This document shows positions 7,537-13,698 of a stretch of DNA of 14,700 bases, piece after piece. Position numbers and translations under genes: made by a program. The notes under the pieces are model-generated. The model was not told the origin of the DNA and ran no database searches. It worked only from the letters and a program-made list of their open reading frames with translations. The stretch's first letter is position 1. Each line of letters starts with the position of its first letter. Location: NCBI GenBank assembly GCA_027056525.1, contig JALUKO010000069.1, forward strand, positions 1-14,700, written 5' to 3'. This DNA is from Helicobacteraceae bacterium (GTDB lineage: Bacteria > Campylobacterota > Campylobacteria > Campylobacterales > Sulfurimonadaceae).

Positions 7537-8325
7537 TTATTTTAGTAAAACTTTTCCATTTACAACTTCGATATCACCGTTGAGCTCTGCTTCAAAAAGT
7601 CGGTTTGGGAATTTTTTAAGTGCATCATCGTATGTCGGAGCATTTTTACAATACACTAAAAAATCATCTTCACAAAAGTTGCCCTGAGTTGATGCATCTT
7701 GAGTATCACTATGAAATTTGGCAGTGAATGCATCTATATCATAAATAGCTTCTGCTTTTTGCTCCTGCAAGAGCATCTGTGTTGCTCCACTCTCACCAAG
7801 GCGCTGAGGAAGTACATATATTTTTTTGCCCATCTTAAGAGCTATCTCTATACTTCTCATACTTCCGCTCTCAAGCTCAGCTTCAGCCACAATCAGCACA
7901 TCACCCAAGGCAACGACAAGCTCATTGCGAACAACAAAGCTCCAAGGAGTAGCTCGAAAATCCGGCGCGAATTGACTTAAAAGTAAACCTTTTTTCTCTA
8001 TCTCAGCGAGTAGGTTTTTGTTGACTGCGGGATACTTTATGTCTATACCACACGGTAAAACAGCTATGGTATTTTCCGCTTTTGCACCATTATGTGCAGT
8101 TGCATCAATACCCATAGCACCCCCACTGACAATGCACACACCCCTACTTGAGAGTTTTTGTGCTAAAGTCAGAGTAACCATCCTGGAATATTTTGAGGGT
8201 CTTCTTGAGCCGATAATTGAGACTTTTACTCTTTTTAGAAGTGCTTCATTACCCGCATAAAAAAGCTCTTGCGGGTACTTTTTCATCCCCTCCAGTGCAA
8301 TTATGTGCTCAGTAATAACAGGCAT
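7537..8325 (-). CDS. dprA: DprA/Smf, DNA-processing protein for natural transformation
   Basis: DprA binds incoming single-stranded DNA in the cytoplasm and loads RecA on it during natural transformation. The 262-residue protein has the Rossmann-type core: IIGSRRPS (37-44), IVSGGAMGID (65-74), VLPCGID (89-95), RNELVVALGDVLIVAEA (133-149), GSMRSIEIALKMGK (154-167) and YVLPQRLGES (170-179). It lacks the extra N-terminal SAM domain of longer homologues. It ends in a short winged-helix-like region (about 217-262, with APTYDDAL and FEAELNGDI), like many Campylobacterota versions. The ATG is 3 bases after the stop of the upstream deacetylase gene, so the two are co-transcribed. There is no strong ribosome site, which fits translational coupling. 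The presence of an intact gene suggests competence, but no other competence genes are in the window. Confidence 0.92.
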   Translation of the reverse strand: MPVITEHIIALEGMKKYPQELFYAGNEALLKRVKVSIIGSRRPSKYSRMVTLTLAQKLSSRGVCIVSGGAMGIDATAHNGAKAENTIAVLPCGIDIKYPAVNKNLLAEIEKKGLLLSQFAPDFRATPWSFVVRNELVVALGDVLIVAEAELESGSMRSIEIALKMGKKIYVLPQRLGESGATQMLLQEQKAEAIYDIDAFTAKFHSDTQDASTQGNFCEDDFLVYCKNAPTYDDALKKFPNRLFEAELNGDIEVVNGKVLLK

Positions 8326-8328
8326 AAC

Positions 8329-9309
8329 TCAATACAAGCCGTTGATATATACAAGCTCTACATCTTTTAGTAAATCTTTGGATTCACTCAATGCCGCAAT
8401 AGTATTAGCATGGGGGTGTCCTATGGCTATGGCCGTTCCATGAGACTTGGCAATTTCAACAGCTTTTTTTATCTGCTGGTTTATGTAAGCTTTATCAGTA
8501 TGGTGATCCAAAAAGACATCACGTGCCATATATTTATATCCATAGTTTTTCATAACTTCAGGCGCCTTTGTTTGTGCGGTAGTACGACTATCTATAAAAG
8601 TGACACCTTGGTTTCTCAAAGCAAAGATGAGTCTATTCATAGCAATTTCATTTGATGTGAACTTACTCCCTGTATGGTTGTTTATATAGGTGACTTTTGG
8701 GAAAAGTTTTTTGATCTCTTTGACTCTCGCAAGAATTTTTTCTTTTGAATCACTTACCCTCAATGTAAAGGGTTCCTCTTTGGTAAAATTTTGTGCTTCC
8801 ATGGGAAGGTGTACCATATAAAAGCTCTCTTTAGCTGCAAGTTTTGCTGAGTTTGGATGTCTGGGGCTTGGGGGAAGAAAAGACATGGTGATAGGGATGT
8901 GTAAATTTTTTATAGCGCTAACATGTGCTTTAAATGAAACATCATCTATTATGATCGCCAGTTTAGCTTTTGTTGTGATCAGTTTAGTTTCTCTTTGAGA
9001 AGATGAGAGTTCATCTATCTTCTGTGTGTCATACTCATGTGAAGCACTCAGGGAGTTTGTGTTTTTTTGTAAAACCTCTTTAAGCCTTGTGTTCACACTT
9101 GGAGTTTGCTCTTTTTTTGAAGAGGTAAGTTTTTTTTCCTGTTTGATATTTTGCGTTTTTGTCAAATCCTCTTGAGCCTTTTTATATCCAAAATAATATC
9201 CGCCTGTAAGTACCCCAAGCAATACTGCTACAAATGCCAAACTCCAAACACTATATGTTAAAAACTTTGAGCTCTTTTTATGCGTTTTTTTTCTTCTTTT
9301 CTTTGCCAT
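8329..9309 (-). CDS. Divergent polysaccharide deacetylase family protein, membrane-anchored
   Basis: The 326-residue protein starts with a strongly basic stretch (KKRRKKTHKK), then one membrane segment (about 18-38), a Lys/Ser/Gln-rich linker to about 110, and a catalytic-like domain. The domain carries AIIIDD (118-123), HLPME (167-171), NNHTGS (210-215), FIDSRTT (238-244), RDVFLDH (263-269) and GHPH (297-300). This is the pattern of the divergent polysaccharide deacetylase family (YibQ-like, formerly DUF610), which has a NodB-like barrel and conserved Asp/His residues suited to metal binding. The N-terminal anchor places the domain in the periplasm. The substrate is not established. The ATG has GGAGA about 4 bases ahead. 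It is first in a leftward unit with dprA, and I see no functional link between the two. Confidence 0.85.
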   Translation of the reverse strand: MAKKRRKKTHKKSSKFLTYSVWSLAFVAVLLGVLTGGYYFGYKKAQEDLTKTQNIKQEKKLTSSKKEQTPSVNTRLKEVLQKNTNSLSASHEYDTQKIDELSSSQRETKLITTKAKLAIIIDDVSFKAHVSAIKNLHIPITMSFLPPSPRHPNSAKLAAKESFYMVHLPMEAQNFTKEEPFTLRVSDSKEKILARVKEIKKLFPKVTYINNHTGSKFTSNEIAMNRLIFALRNQGVTFIDSRTTAQTKAPEVMKNYGYKYMARDVFLDHHTDKAYINQQIKKAVEIAKSHGTAIAIGHPHANTIAALSESKDLLKDVELVYINGLY

Positions 9310-9329
9310 ACATTCTCCAAATTTTTGTA

Positions 9330-9335
9330 ACTATA
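9330..9335 (-). promoter_or_regulatory. Candidate -10 element for the deacetylase-dprA unit
   Basis: TATAGT on the minus strand lies about 21 bases before the deacetylase start codon, giving a short leader that still includes the GGAGA ribosome site. The inverted repeat at 9363-9377 sits just upstream of where the -35 would be. Confidence 0.4.
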
Positions 9336-9362
9336 CCTCAAATAATTTAAAAATTTCATTTC

Positions 9363-9377
9363 ATGACAAAATGTCAT
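9363..9377. promoter_or_regulatory. ATGACA-AAA-TGTCAT inverted repeat, candidate operator
   Basis: Perfect 6-base arms around three A residues lie between the divergent deacetylase and rpsF promoters. It is about 28 bases upstream of the leftward -10 element and about 66 bases upstream of the rightward one. There is no T-run after it, so it is not an obvious terminator. A dimeric regulator site is plausible, but the regulator is unknown. Confidence 0.35.
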
Positions 9378-9442
9378 ATTATTCTCGCACTACATTTAAA
9401 CTCTAAATCTTTACAATTGCTTTTTTTTAAGTAAACTTTCTA

Positions 9443-9448
9443 TATAAT
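9443..9448 (+). promoter_or_regulatory. Promoter -10 element for rpsF-ssb-rpsR
   Basis: TATAAT with a T-rich stretch (about 9421-9428) in place of a classical -35, the usual look of vegetative promoters in this phylum. A start near 9455 would give a leader of about 95 bases, long enough for the RNA structures described next. Confidence 0.55.
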
Positions 9449-9455
9449 TGCGCGT

Positions 9456-9540
9456 TCCTTTCTCTTTGTATCACAAGAGATGTGATATATTACATATCCG
9501 AAAGGGAAACAAGGCCATTACGGCGATATACCAAAAGGAG
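9456..9540 (+). promoter_or_regulatory. rpsF leader RNA, candidate S6:S18-binding autoregulatory structure
   Basis: Two structures can be drawn. The first is a hairpin with TATCACA (9469-9475) and TGTGATA (9481-9487) around AGAGA. The second is a stem ATATC (9494-9498) with GATAT (9525-9529) that encloses CCG (9498-9500) and CGGCGA (9521-9526). In many bacteria the rpsF leader carries a structure that mimics the 16S rRNA site for the S6:S18 pair and has a conserved CCG, letting the proteins repress their own operon. Position, length and the CCG/CGGCGA elements fit, and both rpsF and rpsR are in this operon. The ribosome site AAGGAG (9535-9540) lies right after the stem, 10 bases before the start. 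Fit to the family was judged by eye, not by a covariance model. Confidence 0.5.
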
Positions 9541-9550
9541 ATTATACTCT

Positions 9551-9958
9551 ATGAGAAATTACGAAAACCTAGTAATCGTAAAACCGACATTTACAGCAGA
9601 AGAGATTCAAGCAAGCATTAAGGCTGTGGAAGAAATCATTACTTCTAACGGTGGTGAAATAGCTGCAACAAACGCAATGGGCATGAAAAAATTAGCATAC
9701 CCTATTGAAAAAAATGAGCGTGGTTATTACTACGTTATCTATTACACAGTTGTTCCTTCTGCAATTTCAGAAATTGAAAGACGTTTCCGTATCAACGAAG
9801 ATCTTCTTCGCTTTGTAACAATCAAATACGATACAAACCGTGAGATAACAGCATGGAATCAGTTAGTTCAAAAAGCTCAAAAAGCATCTGAACCGGCAAA
9901 AGAAGAAGCTCCTGTAAAAGAGGAAGAAGCTCCTGCAACAGAAGCAGCAGCAGAGTAA
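9551..9958 (+). CDS. rpsF: Ribosomal protein S6
   Basis: The 135-residue protein matches S6 over its core: MRNYENLVIVKPT at the start, KKLAYPIEKNERGYYYV (46-62), ISEIERRFRINEDLLRFVTI (start 72). It ends in an Ala/Glu/Pro/Lys-rich tail (about 109-135) that is low-complexity and variable among relatives. S6 binds S18 and together they join the 30S platform. I chose the ATG at 9551 because MRNYE is the conserved start and AAGGAG precedes it; an upstream ATG at 9482 would translate the leader RNA into a non-S6 sequence. First gene of the rpsF-ssb-rpsR unit, probably repressed by the S6:S18 pair through the leader. Confidence 0.97.
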   Translation: MRNYENLVIVKPTFTAEEIQASIKAVEEIITSNGGEIAATNAMGMKKLAYPIEKNERGYYYVIYYTVVPSAISEIERRFRINEDLLRFVTIKYDTNREITAWNQLVQKAQKASEPAKEEAPVKEEEAPATEAAAE

Positions 9959-9987
9959 GCATACGCTTAAACAATTAAGGAAAACTC

Positions 9988-10527
9988 ATGTATAACAAAG
10001 TTATTTTGGTTGGAAACTTAACTCGCGATATCGAACTTAGATACTCTCAAGGTGGTATGGGTATAGCAAAAACAGCTATAGCTACCAGCCGTAAATTTAC
10101 CAGTAATGGTGAAAAAAAAGAGGAAGTATGTTTCGTTGACATTACATTCTTTGGACGTAGTGCAGAGGTTGCCAACCAATACCTTAGAAAAGGAAGTAAG
10201 ATCCTTGTTGAAGGGAGACTTAACTTTGAACAGTGGGTTGATCAAAACGGACAAAAGCGCTCAAAGCACTCAGTGACTGTTGAAACTATGCAGATGTTAG
10301 ACTCAAGAAGTGACAGCCAAAACTCTATGAATGCACCTGCGAATGATGCAAATCAAGGTGGTGGTTATGTTCCTCCTCAGCAAGGTCAGCAACAAAGTTA
10401 TCAACAGCCTCAACAAAGCTATCAACAGCCGAGTTACAACCAGCAGGCACAAAACCAAAGTCGTGAGATGCCAAGTAGCAACTCTGTTCCTGTAATTGAC
10501 ATCGATGAAGATGAAATTCCATTTTAG
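9988..10527 (+). CDS. ssb: Single-stranded DNA-binding protein
   Basis: The 179-residue protein begins MYNKVILVGNLTRDIELRY, the OB-fold start of bacterial SSB. It continues with FVDITFFGRSAEVANQYLRKG (start 49), KILVEGRL (71-78) and W83. After about residue 107 it becomes a disordered linker rich in Gln, Ser, Tyr and Pro, and it ends with the acidic tip DIDEDEIPF (171-179) that docks RecO, PriA, exonuclease I and other partners. It binds ssDNA as a tetramer in replication, repair and uptake. AAGGA lies 6 bases before the ATG. It sits 29 bases after rpsF, the classic order. Part of the linker arises from a 21-base duplication, listed separately. Confidence 0.97.
   Translation: MYNKVILVGNLTRDIELRYSQGGMGIAKTAIATSRKFTSNGEKKEEVCFVDITFFGRSAEVANQYLRKGSKILVEGRLNFEQWVDQNGQKRSKHSVTVETMQMLDSRSDSQNSMNAPANDANQGGGYVPPQQGQQQSYQQPQQSYQQPSYNQQAQNQSREMPSSNSVPVIDIDEDEIPF
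10390..10431 (+). repeat. Tandem 21-base repeat inside ssb linker
   Basis: Two adjacent 21-base copies (10390-10410 and 10411-10431) differ at two positions and each encodes QQSYQQP. They keep the reading frame. This looks like an in-frame duplication expanding the disordered linker, a region where length varies freely between SSBs. Confidence 0.8.
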
Positions 10528-10552
10528 AAATAGATAATTAAGAGGTAATACC

Positions 10553-10816
10553 ATGTCAGAAAAAAGAAAATACAAAAAAAGATATTGTAAATATTGTGAA
10601 GCAAAAGTTGACTTCATGGATTATAAAGATGTAGGAGCTTTACGTTTCTCTCTTTCAGAAAGATATAAAATCATGCCACGTCGTTTAACAGGTAACTGTA
10701 AACGTCACCAAGACATGATCGCTACAGTGATTAAAAGAGCTCGTGCTGCAGCACTAGTTCCATATACAGTTACTCGTAAACAAGTTGTAACTGCACCTTT
10801 TGAAAACCTAAGATAG
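10553..10816 (+). CDS. rpsR: Ribosomal protein S18
   Basis: The 87-residue protein is S18 in full: RKYKKRYCKYCEAKVDFMDY near the start, then YKDVGALRFSLSERYKIMPR, LTGNCKRHQ, and the conserved RARAAALVPYT towards the end. The Cys pairs near the N-terminus (C12, C15) resemble a zinc-ribbon-like remnant kept in many S18 proteins. AGAGGT lies 6 bases before the ATG. It is the last gene of the rpsF operon, 25 bases after ssb, and its product is the second half of the proposed S6:S18 repressor. Its stop codon sits within the 3' arm of a perfect hairpin. Confidence 0.97.
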   Translation: MSEKRKYKKRYCKYCEAKVDFMDYKDVGALRFSLSERYKIMPRRLTGNCKRHQDMIATVIKRARAAALVPYTVTRKQVVTAPFENLR

Positions 10817-10839
10817 GTTTTCTTTGGTGCTTTGCACCA
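10802..10839 (+). terminator. Two adjacent hairpins at the end of the rpsF operon
   Basis: The first hairpin pairs GAAAACCTA (10802-10810) with TAGGTTTTC (10814-10822) around AGA, nine perfect pairs, with the rpsR stop TAG at 10814-10816 inside it. The run TTTTCTTT overlaps its 3' arm, so a shorter CCTA/TAGG stem followed by a U-rich tract is the alternative. The second hairpin pairs TGGTGC (10825-10830) with GCACCA (10834-10839) around TTT but has no U-run after it. Together they probably end the transcript and protect its 3' end. The remaining gap to 10932 is AT-rich and holds a weak -10-like TACAAT at 10887-10892 for the next gene. Confidence 0.6.
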
Positions 10840-10932
10840 TAACTTCCAAAAAAGCATCTCCAAAACACACAATAACAACAAACCCTTACAATAGGAATAT
10901 TTTTTGCTACTACATAGCTAAAAAGTGATCTT

Positions 10933-12705
10933 ATGCGATATTTTATACTCTTTATATTTTTACTCCTGCATACAGCTTATGCACAATCAAACGATTTTTC
11001 AGTTATCATACATAAACCTTTCAACAGCGAACTCACAGACATAGTACAAGACTATGACAGACACATAAGTGCTGTTGGCTTCTCAACCGATTATGGTACA
11101 CACGCTTCTCGCAGTTATAATGATCCCTACAGCTATCTTGAGAGTATCTCAAAACATACTGAGCATATAAACATCGTAAAACTCGACAGCAACGCACACA
11201 TAACACTCGATAAAAACTTCGCGCTTAGCAAGCTTAACAAAGCTGTCAGCGTACTGAAAACTCCAAACGGCGGTTACTTTATCGGTGGTTATTCAAACAA
11301 CGGGCAACTGATTATTTTACAACTTGACTCTGATGCCAATGTTATTTTTACCAAAATTTTTGCAACAAAAAACTACAGTAAAATGGCGAAGCTCACCCCC
11401 TTAAAAGATGGTGGCGTTGTAGCTGTTGGCTCTTCATACACCTCTCGTGAATATGGTGACAACCTCTTTAACAATGGCTTAGGACTCAACGATATCTATA
11501 TCAGTAGATTTACTAAAGATGGACGGATGCTTTGGAGCAAAAAATATGGTACTCAGTTTGATGATACAGGGATTGATGCAGTAGAAGCAGATGATGGCTC
11601 ACTTTTGATCTTATCGCAAACAAATGAAGGCAAAGACAAAACCATAGCCATCACGAGAGTAACAGAAGATGGAGATAAGATCTGGACAAAAGAGTTCCAC
11701 AACAAACATCTTCACTCAGCACATAGAATCATCAAACTACGTGATGGAAATTTTCTCGTATCTCTTGTGCAAAATAACACCATAGATAAAGCTCAAATAA
11801 GGCTTGTTAAGATCGATCTTTTTAAAAATATTTTGATTGACACCATACTCAATACAACCTATGCAAGCACCCTCAATGACATCAAAGAGTACTCAAACGG
11901 CAGTATTGGCGGGGTCGGTTCTGTTAAAGACACTTACAATACAGATGGGCTCTTTATAGTTGTAGATGCCTCCTTGAAAATGCTGTGTCAAGAGCACTTT
12001 GGTGATGACAACTATGATACTTTCAATGCTTTAAGTATTTTAAACAACTCCCAAGCCGCTGTCGCAGGGATTCATACCGATGCAAACTCACAAGAAGCAA
12101 ATATGTGGATACTTAAACTCAACGATGATTGCACCATTGCTCAAAAAACGCCACAGCTTCACAACGCTATCGACGCAAACAAGCATATAAGCACCCAACT
12201 TCCAAGCCATTTGTATGAACTTCTTGCAAAATTGTTTCAAGATGAGATCGATGCACACAAAATAAAACTCCATAAAGACCTCAGTATCGAGCTTATTGCT
12301 TCTAAACTTTATTTTGAACAATCACACTATAAACTCACCCAAGCACAAAAAAAATTTCTCAAACATTTTTCAAGTAAACTGATACCTTTTTTACAATTAC
12401 ATAAAGAGTATATAGAAGCACTTGAAATAGATGGTCATACCTCAAGTGAGTGGAAAAACGCAAACTTTACACAGCGATACCTCAAAAATGAGCAACTCTC
12501 TATGCGAAGAGCCTTTAGTGTGCTAAGCTATATGTTTACTAAGCAAGATCTAAAAACACAACGTTTTTTAACTACTCTCTTTAAGGGAAGTGGCTTGAGC
12601 TTTTCAAAACGAGTGATGCATAACAACACAGAAGATAAAAAACACTCAAGGAAAGTTTCTTTTAAAATTATTCTAAAGAACTCTACTCAGAGTCCTCAGA
12701 AGTAG
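10933..12705 (+). CDS. Exported protein with propeller-type repeats and C-terminal OmpA-like domain
   Basis: I do not recognise a named gene. The 590-residue protein has a signal peptide (1-17, cleavage after AYA). Residues about 79-400 show six or seven repeats of roughly 45-50 residues. Each has a hydrophobic strand, then a turn such as KLDSNAHI, QLDSDANVI, RFTKDGRMLW or RVTEDGDKIW, then a strand ending in GG or similar (GGYFIGGYS, GGVVAVGSS, DGSLLILSQ, DGNFLVSLV). This pattern fits a beta-propeller. Residues about 445-582 resemble an OmpA-like peptidoglycan-binding domain: LEIDGHTSSEW (497-507), NEQLSMRRA (519-527) and HSRKVSFKI (571-579). The conserved Asp after GHT is replaced by Ser, as in a known subgroup. 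It likely sits in the periplasm or outer membrane, holding the wall by its C-terminus. No partner genes are nearby. Confidence 0.75.
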   Translation: MRYFILFIFLLLHTAYAQSNDFSVIIHKPFNSELTDIVQDYDRHISAVGFSTDYGTHASRSYNDPYSYLESISKHTEHINIVKLDSNAHITLDKNFALSKLNKAVSVLKTPNGGYFIGGYSNNGQLIILQLDSDANVIFTKIFATKNYSKMAKLTPLKDGGVVAVGSSYTSREYGDNLFNNGLGLNDIYISRFTKDGRMLWSKKYGTQFDDTGIDAVEADDGSLLILSQTNEGKDKTIAITRVTEDGDKIWTKEFHNKHLHSAHRIIKLRDGNFLVSLVQNNTIDKAQIRLVKIDLFKNILIDTILNTTYASTLNDIKEYSNGSIGGVGSVKDTYNTDGLFIVVDASLKMLCQEHFGDDNYDTFNALSILNNSQAAVAGIHTDANSQEANMWILKLNDDCTIAQKTPQLHNAIDANKHISTQLPSHLYELLAKLFQDEIDAHKIKLHKDLSIELIASKLYFEQSHYKLTQAQKKFLKHFSSKLIPFLQLHKEYIEALEIDGHTSSEWKNANFTQRYLKNEQLSMRRAFSVLSYMFTKQDLKTQRFLTTLFKGSGLSFSKRVMHNNTEDKKHSRKVSFKIILKNSTQSPQK

Positions 12706-12709
12706 AGTT
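12679..12709. terminator. Inverted repeat spanning both convergent stop codons, likely bidirectional terminator
   Basis: AACTCTACT (12679-12687) and AGTAGAGTT (12701-12709) are perfect 9-base arms around a 13-base loop. The plus-strand stop TAG (12703-12705) and the minus-strand stop TAG (12683-12685) each lie inside an arm. The minus-strand transcript continues with a partly U-rich tract; the plus strand does not, so intrinsic termination is more plausible leftward. Confidence 0.5.
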
Positions 12710-13012
12710 GCTCACAGCACGAAACGAGTAACGCTGTTTGTCTTGTTTAAGTTTTTTATAGAGTTTAAACTTTGCTTTTTCAAGAGCTTCATCATCATAT
12801 GAAAATTCACTTTGTATCGTTGCATCATCCACCTTGGCACTGTCCATGGCGAAAAGCTTCAGCTCTTTTTTTGTCAACTTTGCTTTTAGTACGCCATAAA
12901 GTTCTTTATCATCATTGATGATCTCTGTACTCGAAACTTCATAAAAATTTGCAAGTATCTCCCTAAAATCGTTTGTTTTGTGGTATTGTCTCCACACTGT
13001 TTTTTCTAACAT
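12683..13012 (-). CDS. Small charged protein of unknown function downstream of serB
   Basis: I do not recognise this 109-residue protein. It has no signal peptide or membrane segment, is rich in Lys, Glu and Asp, and is probably cytoplasmic and mostly helical (for example DEALEKAKFKLYKKLKQDKQ). The motif WRQYHKTNDFREIL at residues 7-20 is distinctive. The case for a real gene is context: it starts 8 bases after the serB stop, and AGGA overlapping that stop forms a well-spaced ribosome site 6 bases before its ATG. The gene also fills the space to the next convergent gene, overlapping its end by 23 bases. It is therefore likely co-transcribed with serB. Any function is unknown. Confidence 0.7.
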   Translation of the reverse strand: MLEKTVWRQYHKTNDFREILANFYEVSSTEIINDDKELYGVLKAKLTKKELKLFAMDSAKVDDATIQSEFSYDDEALEKAKFKLYKKLKQDKQRYSFRAVSNSTSEDSE

Positions 13013-13020
13013 TACAATTC

Positions 13021-13644
13021 CTAAATTTTATCTAAGATCTGTGAAAGATCTTTTGTTTCAACAACAATATTTGCTTCTTTTTTCAAAATATCACGTCCAC
13101 AAAAAGCTACACGAGTACCGGCATGAGCAAACATACTCAAGTCATTAGCACCATCACCACAAACAAGTGTTTCCTCTTTGGTGACACCCAAAATATTTTG
13201 AAGTCTTATAAGCATATCGCCTTTTGAGAAGTTAAACATCATGTCACCACCTACGAGTCCCGTCAGTTTTCCATCTTTATGGTGCAGAGCATTTGAGAAG
13301 TCCGCATCATAACCAAGGATATCTTTGGCATAAGATGTTGCTGTTCTAAAGCCTCCGCTAAAGCAGACAACTTTCATCCCCCGTTTTTTAAGCTCCGCTA
13401 TAGTTTCTTGTGCACCAGGCATATATGGAAGGTTATGACTTATCTTCTCAACTACCTCATACTCAAGACCTTTGAGCAGTCCTACCCTTTGTTGAAGTGA
13501 TTCAAAAAAGTCGAGTCTTCCACTCATCGCCTCCTCTGTGATGCGGCTTACCTCATCACCGATACCAAGCTCCTCAGCAAAAAAATCTATTGTCTCACCA
13601 TCCATAAGGGTGGAATCAAAATCAAAAACAGCTAGTTTTAACAT
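13021..13644 (-). CDS. serB: Phosphoserine phosphatase
   Basis: This HAD-superfamily enzyme removes phosphate from phosphoserine, the last step of serine synthesis. All four motifs are visible in 207 residues: DFDST (8-12) with nucleophile D8 and acid D10, the serine of CFSGGF (94-99), the lysine of SKGDML (140-145), and GDGANDLSMF (163-172) binding magnesium. DGET (15-18) after motif I and the alpha-helical cap (about 17-75) fit SerB. It lacks the N-terminal ACT-like region of E. coli SerB and so matches the short form common in this phylum. ATG at 13644 has GAGAG about 8 bases ahead. It is transcribed leftward from a promoter shared with the MetF-like gene, with the small unknown gene as second cistron. 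Confidence 0.93.
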   Translation of the reverse strand: MLKLAVFDFDSTLMDGETIDFFAEELGIGDEVSRITEEAMSGRLDFFESLQQRVGLLKGLEYEVVEKISHNLPYMPGAQETIAELKKRGMKVVCFSGGFRTATSYAKDILGYDADFSNALHHKDGKLTGLVGGDMMFNFSKGDMLIRLQNILGVTKEETLVCGDGANDLSMFAHAGTRVAFCGRDILKKEANIVVETKDLSQILDKI

Positions 13645-13660
13645 CTCTATTACTCTCTTT

Positions 13661-13669
13661 TGTTATAAT
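13661..13669 (+). promoter_or_regulatory. Extended -10 promoter for the MetF-like gene
   Basis: TGTTATAAT contains TATAAT (13664-13669) with an upstream TGn, an extended -10. A start near 13676 gives a leader of about 23 bases that includes the AGGAA ribosome site (13689-13693). Confidence 0.65.
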
Positions 13670-13675
13670 GTCGCA

Positions 13676-13681
13676 ATTATA
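13676..13681 (-). promoter_or_regulatory. Promoter -10 element for serB
   Basis: TATAAT on the minus strand, about 32 bases before the serB start codon, giving a leader near 25 bases. It lies 6 bases from the rightward -10 element, so polymerase footprints of the two promoters must overlap. Confidence 0.55.
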
Positions 13682-13698
13682 TCTAAATAGGAATATAT

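Noticed and set aside
9482..9550. Upstream in-frame extension of rpsF or a leader peptide
   Set aside because: The added residues are not S6-like, no ribosome site precedes 9482, and the segment overlaps the structured leader RNA.
10390..10431. Possible CRISPR-like or mobile repeat
   Set aside because: Only two directly adjacent copies with no spacers, in frame inside the ssb linker; a simple duplication explains them.
10303..10617. 104-residue Leu-rich minus-strand open frame opposite ssb
   Set aside because: The leucine runs are the reverse complement of the Gln-rich SSB linker codons.
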